Positions 36,168 to 43,139 of a stretch of 64,000 nucleotides of DNA are shown here, in pieces (position 1 is the stretch's first letter; every line of letters starts with the position of its first letter). The DNA comes from Bacteroides luhongzhouii (lineage in GTDB: Bacteria > Bacteroidota > Bacteroidia > Bacteroidales > Bacteroidaceae), in contig NZ_CP059973.1 of the NCBI RefSeq assembly GCF_009193295.2, forward strand, positions 3,720,001 to 3,784,000. The letters run 5' to 3'. A program made the translations under genes and the position numbers. The notes below the pieces were generated by a model. That model ran no database searches. It saw nothing but the letters and a program-made list of their open reading frames with translations, and had not been told where the DNA came from.

Positions 36168-36566
36168 CTAATTTTCTTTGGATATAATGAATATGTCAGC
36201 GTAATTTTCAGATCGGTTTATAATAAGCAATCCCCCATCTAGTTGTGGGTATTCGTCAACCCTACGGAATAACAAGTTTGCATCCGAATTTGATTGAATC
36301 TCTTTTGCTGTATATAAATAATTCCCTTCCAATAGTTGTGGTTTTTCAATTGCGTATGTATTTGCAGAATATCCAGAGATTACTATGTTAACTAATTGGG
36401 GAGTAACTCTTACAATTGCCGTACTGTCTGCAAAGGTGTTTTCATAAACGTTTTTTTCGTTCATAAACCCCTTTACAGAAAGAATTTTATACTTTCCCTC
36501 TGTTAATTGAGCAAAGGAATACATAGAACACATCGCTAGAAATGCGATAAGTAGTAGCTTCTTCAT
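36168..36566 (-). CDS. secreted protein of unknown function
   Basis: 132 residues with a Sec signal (MKKLLLIAFLAMCSMYSFAQ). The mature ~112 residues contain alternating strands (YKILSVKGFMNEKNVYE, AIVRVTPQLVNIVISGY). It is first after the repressor on the same strand, separated by 20 bp, and preceded by the recurring leader that overlaps the repressor stop. Confidence 0.7.
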   Translation of the reverse strand: MKKLLLIAFLAMCSMYSFAQLTEGKYKILSVKGFMNEKNVYENTFADSTAIVRVTPQLVNIVISGYSANTYAIEKPQLLEGNYLYTAKEIQSNSDANLLFRRVDEYPQLDGGLLIINRSENYADIFIISKEN

Positions 36567-36599
36567 GTTGTTTTGTTTTTAGTGATTTATAATATGTTT
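36567..36599 (-). promoter_or_regulatory. recurring leader motif, copy 3
   Basis: ttttgtttttagtgatttat then aatatgttt before the secreted-protein ATG; it includes the stop codon of the repressor gene. Differs from copy 1 at about three positions. Confidence 0.6.
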
Positions 36600-37261
36600 T
36601 TGATTGATAAAATGTTCTCCACGATAAAGAGATGAATAATTTCCCGCTTCGGCAAGTCTATATCGTCATAATCTGGATTCTCACTACGAAGCAGGATTAA
36701 ATTATCTGAATCTTTAGGATGTCTACGAACTCTTTTTATAAGCCTGTATTCGTTCGTTATGATTAAATATACCTGTCCGTAGTTGAAATAATCCCAACTC
36801 TCAATCTTTCTAATTACTACCCTGTCGCCCGAAGCGATTAGTGGTAACATACTATCACCCGTGGCGAATATTATCTTTGAATCCGGGTTGATTTCCGGTG
36901 CGTCTATACTTCCTATCACTTTTTCGTCTGTAAATTCTATGTCTCTACCACTTAGCCCGCATGTTGCGTCTATATCGTAGATTAGTGCTCCTTTTCGTTT
37001 TGTTTCGCTTATTGCAGATTCGGAAATCTCGATTGTTTTTTGTTCTCGCTCTGCATTTTTAATCATTTCGCCTTTTCCAGTGAGCAGCCAATTAGATGAT
37101 ATGTTTTCGCATTTTGCGAAAATTAAATCGTAGTCAAGTGTATCTCTTGATAGCCATGAACTAATAGTTGATGGAGCTACGCCTATATACTTCGCAAATA
37201 CTGATGGCTTTCCATCGCTATAATAGTCGATTATTGCCTCTAATCTTTCTTTTTTAGTCAT
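36587..37261 (-). CDS. CI/LexA-type phage repressor (HTH + S24 peptidase)
   Basis: 224 residues from MTKKERLEAIIDYY (ATG 37261); an upstream in-frame start at 37303 would overlap both operators. Residues ~17-40 form an XRE-type helix-turn-helix (KPSVFAKYIGVAPSTISSWLS). The C-terminal S24 domain has the catalytic Ser in TGDSMLPLIASGD and Lys in YRLIKRVRR. A likely self-cleavage region is the IDATCGLSG segment. It maintains lysogeny and should be inactivated by RecA during DNA damage. Operators lie directly before its start and inside its own coding sequence. Confidence 0.93.
   Translation of the reverse strand: MTKKERLEAIIDYYSDGKPSVFAKYIGVAPSTISSWLSRDTLDYDLIFAKCENISSNWLLTGKGEMIKNAEREQKTIEISESAISETKRKGALIYDIDATCGLSGRDIEFTDEKVIGSIDAPEINPDSKIIFATGDSMLPLIASGDRVVIRKIESWDYFNYGQVYLIITNEYRLIKRVRRHPKDSDNLILLRSENPDYDDIDLPKREIIHLFIVENILSIKNIL
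37104..37122. promoter_or_regulatory. intragenic repressor operator candidate
   Basis: Perfect palindrome TTTTCGCA-ttt-TGCGAAAA inside the repressor coding region. Same half-site and 3-bp spacer as the two operators upstream. Confidence 0.55.
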
Positions 37262-37282
37262 AATTTTGCGTATTGCGAAATT
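37262..37282. promoter_or_regulatory. repressor operator O1
   Basis: AATTTTGCG-tat-TGCGAAATT, 9-bp arms with two mismatches. It begins at the base next to the repressor start codon, so binding would block repressor expression (autoregulation). Confidence 0.6.
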
Positions 37283-37293
37283 ATTTCGTCGAA

Positions 37294-37314
37294 TATTTTG
37301 CAATTTGCGAAATA
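37294..37314. promoter_or_regulatory. repressor operator O2
   Basis: TATTTTGCA-att-TGCGAAATA, 9-bp arms with one mismatch. It covers the region between the expected -33 and -7 elements of the rightward lytic promoter. Confidence 0.65.
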
Positions 37315-37319
37315 ACTTC

Positions 37320-37341
37320 TATCTTTGTCGCATCAAAGTTA
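37320..37341. promoter_or_regulatory. interlocked lytic (+) and lysogenic (-) promoters
   Basis: Plus-strand -7 box TATCTTTG (37320-37327) serves the early lytic genes. Minus-strand -7 box TAACTTTG (37334-37341) serves the repressor. The boxes are six bases apart, so RNA polymerase cannot occupy both at once. Confidence 0.6.
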
Positions 37342-37353
37342 ATCAATCAATCA
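37334..37353. repeat. second copy of the 20-bp repeat
   Basis: Identical to 32595-32614; contains the repressor -7 box and the tcaatcaatca tail. Confidence 0.75.
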
Positions 37354-37380
37354 AGAACTAACAAATAAAAGTATAGAATT

Positions 37381-37635
37381 ATGAAAGCAACAATAGCAAT
37401 GACAAAAGACGCACAGCCAAGAGGCGAGTATAAAGAAACATCTTTGGACGCTCAAAAAAAGCAAGCTGACATCTTGATACAAGCGATTGACGATAAATAC
37501 TCAATCCGTTGCCAAAACAAAAACATCGCTCTTTCTGGACGCGGCGTTACAAGTTACGGAAATGGAAATTATGCAGTAACCGAAACGGTGCTGAATAAGC
37601 TGAAAAAGCAATATAGAGTTGAATGTGATTTTTAA
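37381..37635 (+). CDS. first lytic-arm gene, unknown (Cro position)
   Basis: 84 residues: MKATIAMTKDAQPRGEYKETSLDAQKKQADILIQAIDDKYSIRC ending in YGNGNYAVTETVLNKLKKQYRVECDF. It is the first gene from the rightward promoter, where a Cro-type regulator or anti-repressor is expected, but a helix-turn-helix is not evident. No family recognised. Confidence 0.65.
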   Translation: MKATIAMTKDAQPRGEYKETSLDAQKKQADILIQAIDDKYSIRCQNKNIALSGRGVTSYGNGNYAVTETVLNKLKKQYRVECDF

Positions 37636-37645
37636 TATTAATCCG

Positions 37646-37661
37646 TAGCCCTTCGGGGCTA
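37646..37661. terminator. UUCG-loop hairpin
   Basis: tagccc-ttcg-gggcta, a 6-bp stem with the very stable C(UUCG)G tetraloop, between two convergent genes. T-tracts are weak. Confidence 0.6.
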
Positions 37662-38114
37662 TTAAAACCACTCTGGGAGATTTTTCGCTATAACATATAC
37701 TATTAAAGAAATGAATGATAATGAGAAGAATACATAAGTCAATATGTCAAAAAATAAAAAGGTTTTTGACTTGCCTTTTAAAGAAGTGGGATCGGTATTG
37801 GCACCGGAGACTATATTTTGTAACCGTTTATAATCTTCCAATTGGCGGCGTTTTGACCGGAAAATATCATAGTATAGCGCGATTGCTACGCTTAGAATGC
37901 CCAGTGTTAGCAATATTACGGTCAAAACAAAAAGGACGCGTACCGGGTAAAATTCGCGGCTATTATTGGATAATGCTACTAAAGCCCCCAGAAGACCAGC
38001 CCCCGCAATTAATATATTATAAAACCACGTTGAGCGAGTTTTTAAATATTGCTCCTTGGACTGAATGTACTTTTTAGCGGCGTTAATCGCTTTTGGATTC
38101 TTTGTATTATTCAT
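37662..38114 (-). CDS. membrane protein, three-helix, unknown
   Basis: 150 residues. Basic N-terminal helix (NPKAINAAKKYIQSKEQYL), transmembrane segments at about 29-47, 58-80 and 122-146, with a basic cytoplasmic loop (YDIFRSKRRQLEDYKRL). The topology recalls SLATT-like effector proteins of bacterial conflict systems. It stands alone on the minus strand inside the lytic arm, with its own promoter, so it is expressed independently (moron-like). Confidence 0.7.
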   Translation of the reverse strand: MNNTKNPKAINAAKKYIQSKEQYLKTRSTWFYNILIAGAGLLGALVALSNNSREFYPVRVLFVLTVILLTLGILSVAIALYYDIFRSKRRQLEDYKRLQNIVSGANTDPTSLKGKSKTFLFFDILTYVFFSLSFISLIVYVIAKNLPEWF

Positions 38115-38127
38115 TTCTTTTTTTATG

Positions 38128-38135
38128 CAAAGCTA
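38128..38135 (-). promoter_or_regulatory. -7 box of the membrane protein gene
   Basis: TAGCTTTG on the minus strand (perfect TAnnTTTG), 13 bp before ATG 38114; gives a very short leader. Confidence 0.5.
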
Positions 38136-38155
38136 ATAAAATAAATATTACGACA

Positions 38156-38335
38156 ATGAACACAACACCAATTAAACCGACACTGCAAGCGATGGAAGTA
38201 GGGCGACAAACCTACTTCCCCCGCAACCGCAGAAAATCAGTGAGAACGACCGCATCCGATTTAAAAACCGATGAAGGAAAGGTTTTTAAAACTTGGATCG
38301 ACGGAGATAACATTTATGTTGAACGTAAAGAATAG
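38156..38335 (+). CDS. small basic phage protein, unknown
   Basis: 59 residues from MNTTPIKPTLQAMEVG (ATG 38156, leader attacgaca). Contains RQTYFPRNRRKSVRTTASDLKTDEG. The frame upstream of 38156 overlaps the divergent gene. Possibly DNA-binding by charge; no family known. Confidence 0.6.
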   Translation: MNTTPIKPTLQAMEVGRQTYFPRNRRKSVRTTASDLKTDEGKVFKTWIDGDNIYVERKE

Positions 38336-38342
38336 TACGACA

Positions 38343-38552
38343 ATGGGACGAACTAGAGTAACCGGAAAAGTTGAGCCAATAGTAAAGAAGTGGCTTAGTA
38401 AAGATGAAGCAAAATCCTATATAGGATGCTCGGATGATTTTTTGAGAACGTTACGGGAAAAAGCTCTCATTTCTTTTTCTCAATTTGGAAAAATGATCTG
38501 GTACGATTTATCGAGTATAGATAGATTCATACAGAGTAATAAGGTAGTATAA
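38343..38552 (+). CDS. excisionase-like helix-turn-helix protein
   Basis: 69 residues from MGRTRVTGKVEPIVKKW. WLSKDEAKSYIGCSDDFLRTLREKALISFSQFGKMIWYDLSSIDRFIQ is a MerR/excisionase-type winged helix (HTH_17). The leader tagtacgacaATG matches that of the preceding gene. It may be the excisionase or an early regulator. Confidence 0.75.
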   Translation: MGRTRVTGKVEPIVKKWLSKDEAKSYIGCSDDFLRTLREKALISFSQFGKMIWYDLSSIDRFIQSNKVV

Positions 38553-38562
38553 AACAAACGCC

Positions 38563-38754
38563 ATGCTAACACTAAAACAAAGTCCCTCCGCTATTATCTT
38601 AATGCTTTTAGCGTGCAGCCTCGCAGAAGGCGAGCCGGAGCCGGGCAAATTAATTATCGCACTACTGATCGTATTTATCACGGTTATCTATGTGCTAGTC
38701 TGTAACTATCTAAACACGAAACGACATGGCGGCGAATCCTCAATGTATCGGTAA
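38563..38754 (+). CDS. small membrane protein, unknown
   Basis: 63 residues. Hydrophobic N-terminus (SAIILMLLACSLAEGE) and a transmembrane helix (LIIALLIVFITVIYVLVCNYL) with a basic end. Its last 29 bases overlap the next gene in another frame. Confidence 0.6.
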   Translation: MLTLKQSPSAIILMLLACSLAEGEPEPGKLIIALLIVFITVIYVLVCNYLNTKRHGGESSMYR

Positions 38755-38953
38755 TTGCCGAATTTGTACGGTTCTTGGCGCGTGTCCTACTGATACTCTA
38801 GTTTGCGAAGATTGCGGCGAAGAGATCGAACCGGGCGAAGAGATAGAATTAGAGGTCGAAACGTACGAACGCGGCAGACATGGCACAAAGATAATCACTG
38901 TTTGCGCTCACTGTTATGAGTCGCTTTATCAGGGTGGAAACGATAACTTTTAA
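38726..38953 (+). CDS. small zinc-binding Cys-rich protein
   Basis: 75 residues with Cys pairs CIGNCRICTVLGAC, CEDCGEEI and CAHCYESL, which can form two zinc sites. Between them an acidic EEIEPGEEIELEVETYE. Early phage operon, unknown role. Confidence 0.7.
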   Translation: MAANPQCIGNCRICTVLGACPTDTLVCEDCGEEIEPGEEIELEVETYERGRHGTKIITVCAHCYESLYQGGNDNF

Positions 38954-38964
38954 ACAACACGATA

Positions 38965-39450
38965 ATGACACATTGGAAAACTCAATTCAATTATGACTAT
39001 CTAGGCGCTTACAGCCTACCGGATGGAAAAGATATAATTCTCACCATCCGCGAAACGAAAAAAGAACAAGTGGTCGGCGCGTCTGGAAAGAAAGAAGAAT
39101 GTTTCGTCGCTTATTTCTTCGAAAATGTGAAACCGATGATCCTCAACCGGACGAACTGCAAAACATTGACGAAAATTTTCAAGAATCCGAATTTTGAGTC
39201 ATGGATAAACAAGCAAATCCAAATCGGAGCGGTATTAGTTGACGCTTTCGGCGAAAAGGTTGATTCGCTTCGTATTCGTCCTTTTCTTCCGAAAGTAGAA
39301 AACTCATTGCCTACTGTTGAGACAGGATCGGCAATCTGGAAAAATATCCTCGACGGTCTGGCAGGTGGTTTTACGGTCGCACAGGTACAGACGAAATATA
39401 AACTAACTAAAGAACAAATCAAAGAATTAGTAGCACATGAAATCAAGTGA
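38965..39450 (+). CDS. recombination-associated phage protein, unknown fold
   Basis: 161 residues. The region PMILNRTNCKTLTKIFKN...WINKQIQIGAVLVDAFGEKVDSLRIRPFLPK is a pattern seen in small phage proteins encoded next to YqaJ-type exonucleases and may be a single-strand DNA-binding or annealing accessory. C-terminal KYKLTKEQIKELVAHEIK is helical. It overlaps the exonuclease gene by 14 bp, supporting joint action. Confidence 0.65.
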   Translation: MTHWKTQFNYDYLGAYSLPDGKDIILTIRETKKEQVVGASGKKEECFVAYFFENVKPMILNRTNCKTLTKIFKNPNFESWINKQIQIGAVLVDAFGEKVDSLRIRPFLPKVENSLPTVETGSAIWKNILDGLAGGFTVAQVQTKYKLTKEQIKELVAHEIK

Positions 39451-40249
39451 ACAAAAAGAAATCGAATGGAAGGAAAAGAGACGGGGCAAAATAACCGCCT
39501 CTACGCTTCCCGATCTGATGAAAGCGGGCAAAGGTTGTCCCTTTGGCAAAGCCGCGTTAGATGCGATGTATTTAGTACGATACGAGCGGAGAACCGGGAC
39601 GATGCGAGAAAATGGAAGTAACAAGGCGTTTGATTGGGGACATGAAAACGAACCGCTAGCGGTCGAATGGGTACGGAGCCAGTTAATGAACGAAATCAAG
39701 TCGTGTACAACCGATTTTAAGGACATTGTTTTCAATGAACCGTTTGAAGGATTCGGAGATTCACCGGATTTCTATGTGTACGGATTTGACGGGAAAGTTA
39801 TCGCTCTGGGTGAGATCAAGTGCCCGATGTCGCAAGGAAAGATCGAATCGCTGCAGTTCGGAAATACCATCGACGAAAAAGACGAATATTATTGGCAATT
39901 CCTCGGACATTTTCTAGGGCGTCCGGACGTAGACAAGTTGTATTATGTCATTTATGACGGCTATGTAAACGACGGTCGAATACTCGAAATGAATCGAGCC
40001 GATCACGTGGAGAATATAAAGAAACTCTATGATCGAATCCGGTTGGCTAGCGAGATGATAGACGAATCTATCCGTTCCGGTCTGGACTTGCTTGATTGTG
40101 TCGATAAGGCAAAAGAGGTTTTAAAATTAAAGATGCAGATCGAGGCATTAAAGCCGGAAGCGAAAAACAGTGTTCCGGTTAAAAATCAGATTTATAAGAT
40201 ACGGAAGGAGTTAAAGAAACTGATGAAGAAAGTACCGTCACAACACTAA
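39437..40249 (+). CDS. YqaJ-family viral exonuclease (PD-(D/E)XK)
   Basis: 270 residues. KRRGKITASTLPDLMK and the PD-(D/E)XK signature FGDSPDFYVYG...ALGEIKCPMSQGK place it in the YqaJ/lambda-exonuclease family; QFLGHFLG follows as in relatives. It should resect DNA ends 5' to 3' for phage homologous recombination. The C-terminus is a coiled-coil (KEVLKLKMQIEALKPEAKN). Confidence 0.9.
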   Translation: MKSSEQKEIEWKEKRRGKITASTLPDLMKAGKGCPFGKAALDAMYLVRYERRTGTMRENGSNKAFDWGHENEPLAVEWVRSQLMNEIKSCTTDFKDIVFNEPFEGFGDSPDFYVYGFDGKVIALGEIKCPMSQGKIESLQFGNTIDEKDEYYWQFLGHFLGRPDVDKLYYVIYDGYVNDGRILEMNRADHVENIKKLYDRIRLASEMIDESIRSGLDLLDCVDKAKEVLKLKMQIEALKPEAKNSVPVKNQIYKIRKELKKLMKKVPSQH

Positions 40250-40299
40250 CACAACATGATTAATTACATTTTTATAAGCACTTTAATAAACACGAAATT

Positions 40300-40665
40300 A
40301 TGAGTAGTAAGAACAAAGAAGAAATTTTAGATTGCATTCCTCTTTTGCATCCTTATTCTATGGATGAAATTTATACTATGCTAAAAAGACATGGGTGTAA
40401 AATTTCACATGAAGAAACTTATAATCTTGTTGAAAAAAATCTATATAAAATCAGAGATAAATATGTTAGAATGACAGAATATCGCTCATTTGGTAATTCT
40501 ACATCTATAGAAAATATTAAAATGTCCAATGGATGCCTAACGTGTACGCTGACAGAGGTTAGCACATTAGAACAAAAGATTGTAGACAAAATAAAATTCG
40601 CAGAGAAATATAATATTCCTTATGAGGGTTTGATCGAATTAATTAAAGAAATGAATTTATTATGA
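40300..40665 (+). CDS. phage protein of unknown function
   Basis: 121 residues, mostly helical (YSMDEIYTMLKRHGCKISHEETYNLVEKNLYKI) and probably winged-helix-like at the N-terminus, ending KFAEKYNIPYEGLIELIKEMNLL. It is more AT-rich than its neighbours. Leader aaacacgaaattATG. ATGA overlap with the next gene. Confidence 0.6.
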   Translation: MSSKNKEEILDCIPLLHPYSMDEIYTMLKRHGCKISHEETYNLVEKNLYKIRDKYVRMTEYRSFGNSTSIENIKMSNGCLTCTLTEVSTLEQKIVDKIKFAEKYNIPYEGLIELIKEMNLL

Positions 40666-41102
40666 ACACTTGGTTTTTATGTAAAATCCGTTACGAGAAG
40701 GTAATGGAGAACGGGATGCAAAAGAAAGTCACTGAACCGTATTTAGTCGATGCACTAAGTTTTACCGAAGCAGAAGCGCGAATAATCGAAGAGGTAACGC
40801 CGTTTATCTCCGGTGAGTTCACAGTGTCCGACATTTCCCGCGCACATTATAGCGAGATATTTACGAGCGAAGAGGATTCCGCCGATAAATGGTTTGCTGG
40901 GCGACTCGCTTTTACTACACTTGACGAGAAAAGCGGCAAGGAGAAGCGAACGTATACGAATGTACTTATACAAGCCGCAGACATTCACGACGCAATGAAG
41001 AAACTCGACGAAGGTATGAAAGGAACGATGGCGGATTATTCTTCGATTCTTCTCAAAGAAACGGCGATTGTAGATGTTTATCCGTATGAAGCGAAAAAAT
41101 AA
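40662..41102 (+). CDS. DUF4494 domain-containing protein
   Basis: 146 residues. WFLCKIRYEKVMENG, EPYLVDALSFTEAEARI and SADKWFAGRLAFTTLDEKSGKEKR are typical of DUF4494, a family common in Bacteroidetes phages and mobile elements. Function unknown. Confidence 0.85.
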   Translation: MNTWFLCKIRYEKVMENGMQKKVTEPYLVDALSFTEAEARIIEEVTPFISGEFTVSDISRAHYSEIFTSEEDSADKWFAGRLAFTTLDEKSGKEKRTYTNVLIQAADIHDAMKKLDEGMKGTMADYSSILLKETAIVDVYPYEAKK

Positions 41103-41191
41103 ATACTTTACCAAACAATATTATTAACCAATAATGCCGCCGAAAAGGACGGCGTGAGGTGAAAGCCCTCGTATTTAAGTTTAATGTTCTA

Positions 41192-41225
41192 CGTCTAATC
41201 AGCGTAGTGAATATCTGGTTAGACG
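41192..41225 (+). other. RNA hairpin in the leader of the DUF1064 gene
   Basis: Stem 41192-41200 with 41217-41225, nine pairs with one G-U, 16-nt loop. It sits in the 141-bp gap between DUF4494 and DUF1064, 18 bp before the next ATG, together with a weaker gccg/cggc hairpin at about 41136-41154. Could hide or process the start region. Confidence 0.5.
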
Positions 41226-41243
41226 ACAAATAATTTTAAATAT

Positions 41244-41594
41244 ATGGCAAAGTATAACAATGTAAAAATAGACGGATACGACTCTAAAAAGGAATATCGA
41301 CGCGCTAAGGAGTTGAAACTACTCGAAAAGAAGGGGATTATAACCGGATTACAAGAGCAAGTAAAATACGAGCTTATTTCGCCTCAATATCATTTCTACG
41401 AAGTGCAAGGAGTACGGAAGATGCTACACAAAAAGAAACTGATCGAACGAGGCGTTTACTACATCGCGGATTTCGTTTATTATCGGGATGGTGAATATAT
41501 CGTCGAAGATACTAAAGGAGTTCGGACAAAGGAGTATATAATCAAACGTAAGCTCATGCTTTACGTTCATGGAATTAAAATAAAGGAGGTATAA
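41244..41594 (+). CDS. DUF1064 (PD-(D/E)XK-like) phage nuclease
   Basis: 116 residues. KIDGYDSKKEYRRAKEL, YYIADFVYYRDGEYIVEDTKG and KEYIIKRKLM match DUF1064. The Asp of IADF and the E-x-K of VEDTKG are the expected metal-binding residues of the nuclease fold. Possibly a Holliday-junction-type or replication nuclease of the phage. Confidence 0.85.
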   Translation: MAKYNNVKIDGYDSKKEYRRAKELKLLEKKGIITGLQEQVKYELISPQYHFYEVQGVRKMLHKKKLIERGVYYIADFVYYRDGEYIVEDTKGVRTKEYIIKRKLMLYVHGIKIKEV

Positions 41595-41596
41595 GA

Positions 41597-41749
41597 ATGG
41601 TGAAGAAAACAGCACAGAAGCCAGTAAAACACGATTGTCGAACGTGTCGCAATGGAGGAAGAGAGAATAATTTTATTTGCTATTGTTCCGTCCTGAAAGT
41701 AGGACGGGCGATCGGGATAAGGATTTGTAGTTATTATGTCGCTCGATAG
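41597..41749 (+). CDS. small Cys-rich protein, 50 residues
   Basis: ATG at 41597 preceded by a full aaaggaggt Shine-Dalgarno eight bases upstream, inside the DUF1064 end. Residues CRTCRNGG and FICYCS with a further Cys make a zinc-ribbon-like pattern, followed by GRAIGIRICSYYVAR. It is too short to appear in many gene calls but is well supported by its start signal and position between two phage genes. Confidence 0.65.
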   Translation: MVKKTAQKPVKHDCRTCRNGGRENNFICYCSVLKVGRAIGIRICSYYVAR

Positions 41750-41763
41750 ACTTTATAAGTGTG

Positions 41764-42522
41764 ATGAATATAGACGGATATACGCTAACCGAAAAGATGC
41801 GAAAAGCGCGACGACGTTTCAGATTTACCGCCACCGAACAAGCCCTTTTTTACGAATTAGTGGCTATTTGTAACGGCGAAGATTGGAGGGACGTTTTCGA
41901 TTGCTCGAACATTGAACTTTGTTTTGCGCTTAACGTGAATGAGAAAACACTAATAAAAGCCCGTGAGTCTTTAATAAATGCAGGATTGATTTATTATAAA
42001 TCTGGTAAGAACAAACGTATTATAAGCTCTTATTCTTTCGTGAAGGAATTTAAAACCACTGTAACTACTACTGTAAATTTTACAGTCAATCAAACAGCCA
42101 ATAAGGGAGCCAATCAGACAGCCAATGATACAGTAGATAAGGGAGTCAATGATACAGGGGATAGTACAGACTATAATAAACTAAAACAGAAACCAAACAG
42201 AAATATACTCTCTAAAGTCTCTCATGGAGATTTTGATTTTATATCTGACGAGTTTTTAGAAGCGTTTTCGCTCTGGCTTGAATACAAGAAAGACAGGCGG
42301 CAAAATTACAAATCGGAAAAGTCACTAAAAGCGTGTTATAACAAACTGGTAAAATTAAGCAAGAATGATCCGGTGATTGCGGAGCAAATCGTAAATGAAT
42401 CGATTGCTAATAATTGGTCGGGGTTATTCGAGCTAAAAAACGATAAATGCGAATATGGAAACAAGAAGCAAACAGACTCTACCGATAGCGGCAATACTAT
42501 CATACGGACTACCGTACTATGA
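41764..42522 (+). CDS. phage replication initiation protein (wHTH/DnaD-like)
   Basis: 252 residues from ATG 41764 (a GTG lies one codon before). The first ~100 residues form a winged helix (FTATEQALFYELVAIC, LNVNEKTLIKARESLINAGLIYYKSG). A low-complexity Thr/Asn linker (TVTTTVNFTVNQTANKGANQ) leads to a C-terminal helical domain (LEYKKDRRQNYKSEKSLKACYNKL, AEQIVNESIANNWSGLF) like DnaD/replication proteins. The downstream DnaC-like gene, overlapped by 68 bp, fits a pair that loads helicase at the phage origin. Confidence 0.75.
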   Translation: MNIDGYTLTEKMRKARRRFRFTATEQALFYELVAICNGEDWRDVFDCSNIELCFALNVNEKTLIKARESLINAGLIYYKSGKNKRIISSYSFVKEFKTTVTTTVNFTVNQTANKGANQTANDTVDKGVNDTGDSTDYNKLKQKPNRNILSKVSHGDFDFISDEFLEAFSLWLEYKKDRRQNYKSEKSLKACYNKLVKLSKNDPVIAEQIVNESIANNWSGLFELKNDKCEYGNKKQTDSTDSGNTIIRTTVL

Positions 42523-43123
42523 CGAGCCGATAGGAGTAGAGAAGCGTCCGGAATGGTTTAAAGCGTGCTGCAAATACGTTTGCCCCGGTTTTAAGATTGA
42601 CGATTCGAATAGAAACATAATGAACCAACTGTTTTTGTATACTGAAGGACGATCCGAGAAGCTAGATTCAAATAAAGGGTTATTGTTACGAGGTGACATC
42701 GGTACAGGAAAAAGTACTATCATGCAGATTCTAAACCGATATAGTTATTTCACACGCGGCAAAGCAAAGGGCGGCTATCCGATCGGTGGTTTTAGGATTG
42801 ATTCGGCTTCCTGTATTGCAAACGGCTTTTCGATGCGCGGAAAGGATGCACTAGAATTGTATACTTACAACAATGGTACTCCGCGAATGATCTGTTTTGA
42901 TGAACTAGGACGCGAGCCAATCCCGGCAAAGTATTTCGGTACTGAACTAAACGTGATGCAGTATATTTTCCAATGTCGGTACGAGTTGAGATATGAGGCA
43001 ATAACTCATGTTACAACGAACTTAACGATTAAGGAAATACAGCGTATTTACGGCGCGTATATCGCGGATCGAATAAATGAAATGTTTAACGTCTTGGACT
43101 TGAACGGAGCTAGTAGAAGATAA
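42455..43123 (+). CDS. DnaC-like helicase loader ATPase
   Basis: 222 residues. Walker A LLRGDIGTGKSTIMQ, Walker B RMICFDELGREP, and sensor-1-like THVTTNLTIKEI match AAA+ helicase loaders (DnaC/IstB type). A C-terminal NEMFNVLDLNGASRR holds an arginine finger candidate. It starts inside the previous gene in another frame. Confidence 0.85.
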   Translation: METRSKQTLPIAAILSYGLPYYDEPIGVEKRPEWFKACCKYVCPGFKIDDSNRNIMNQLFLYTEGRSEKLDSNKGLLLRGDIGTGKSTIMQILNRYSYFTRGKAKGGYPIGGFRIDSASCIANGFSMRGKDALELYTYNNGTPRMICFDELGREPIPAKYFGTELNVMQYIFQCRYELRYEAITHVTTNLTIKEIQRIYGAYIADRINEMFNVLDLNGASRR

Positions 43124-43139
43124 TTAATACAACGAAACC

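Noticed and set aside
37381..37635. Cro repressor assignment
   Set aside because: Position fits, but no helix-turn-helix can be seen, so only the position is noted.
32443..38560. Integrase gene in the lysogeny arm
   Set aside because: No protein with tyrosine- or serine-recombinase motifs (R..H.R..Y or S-R) was found on either strand.
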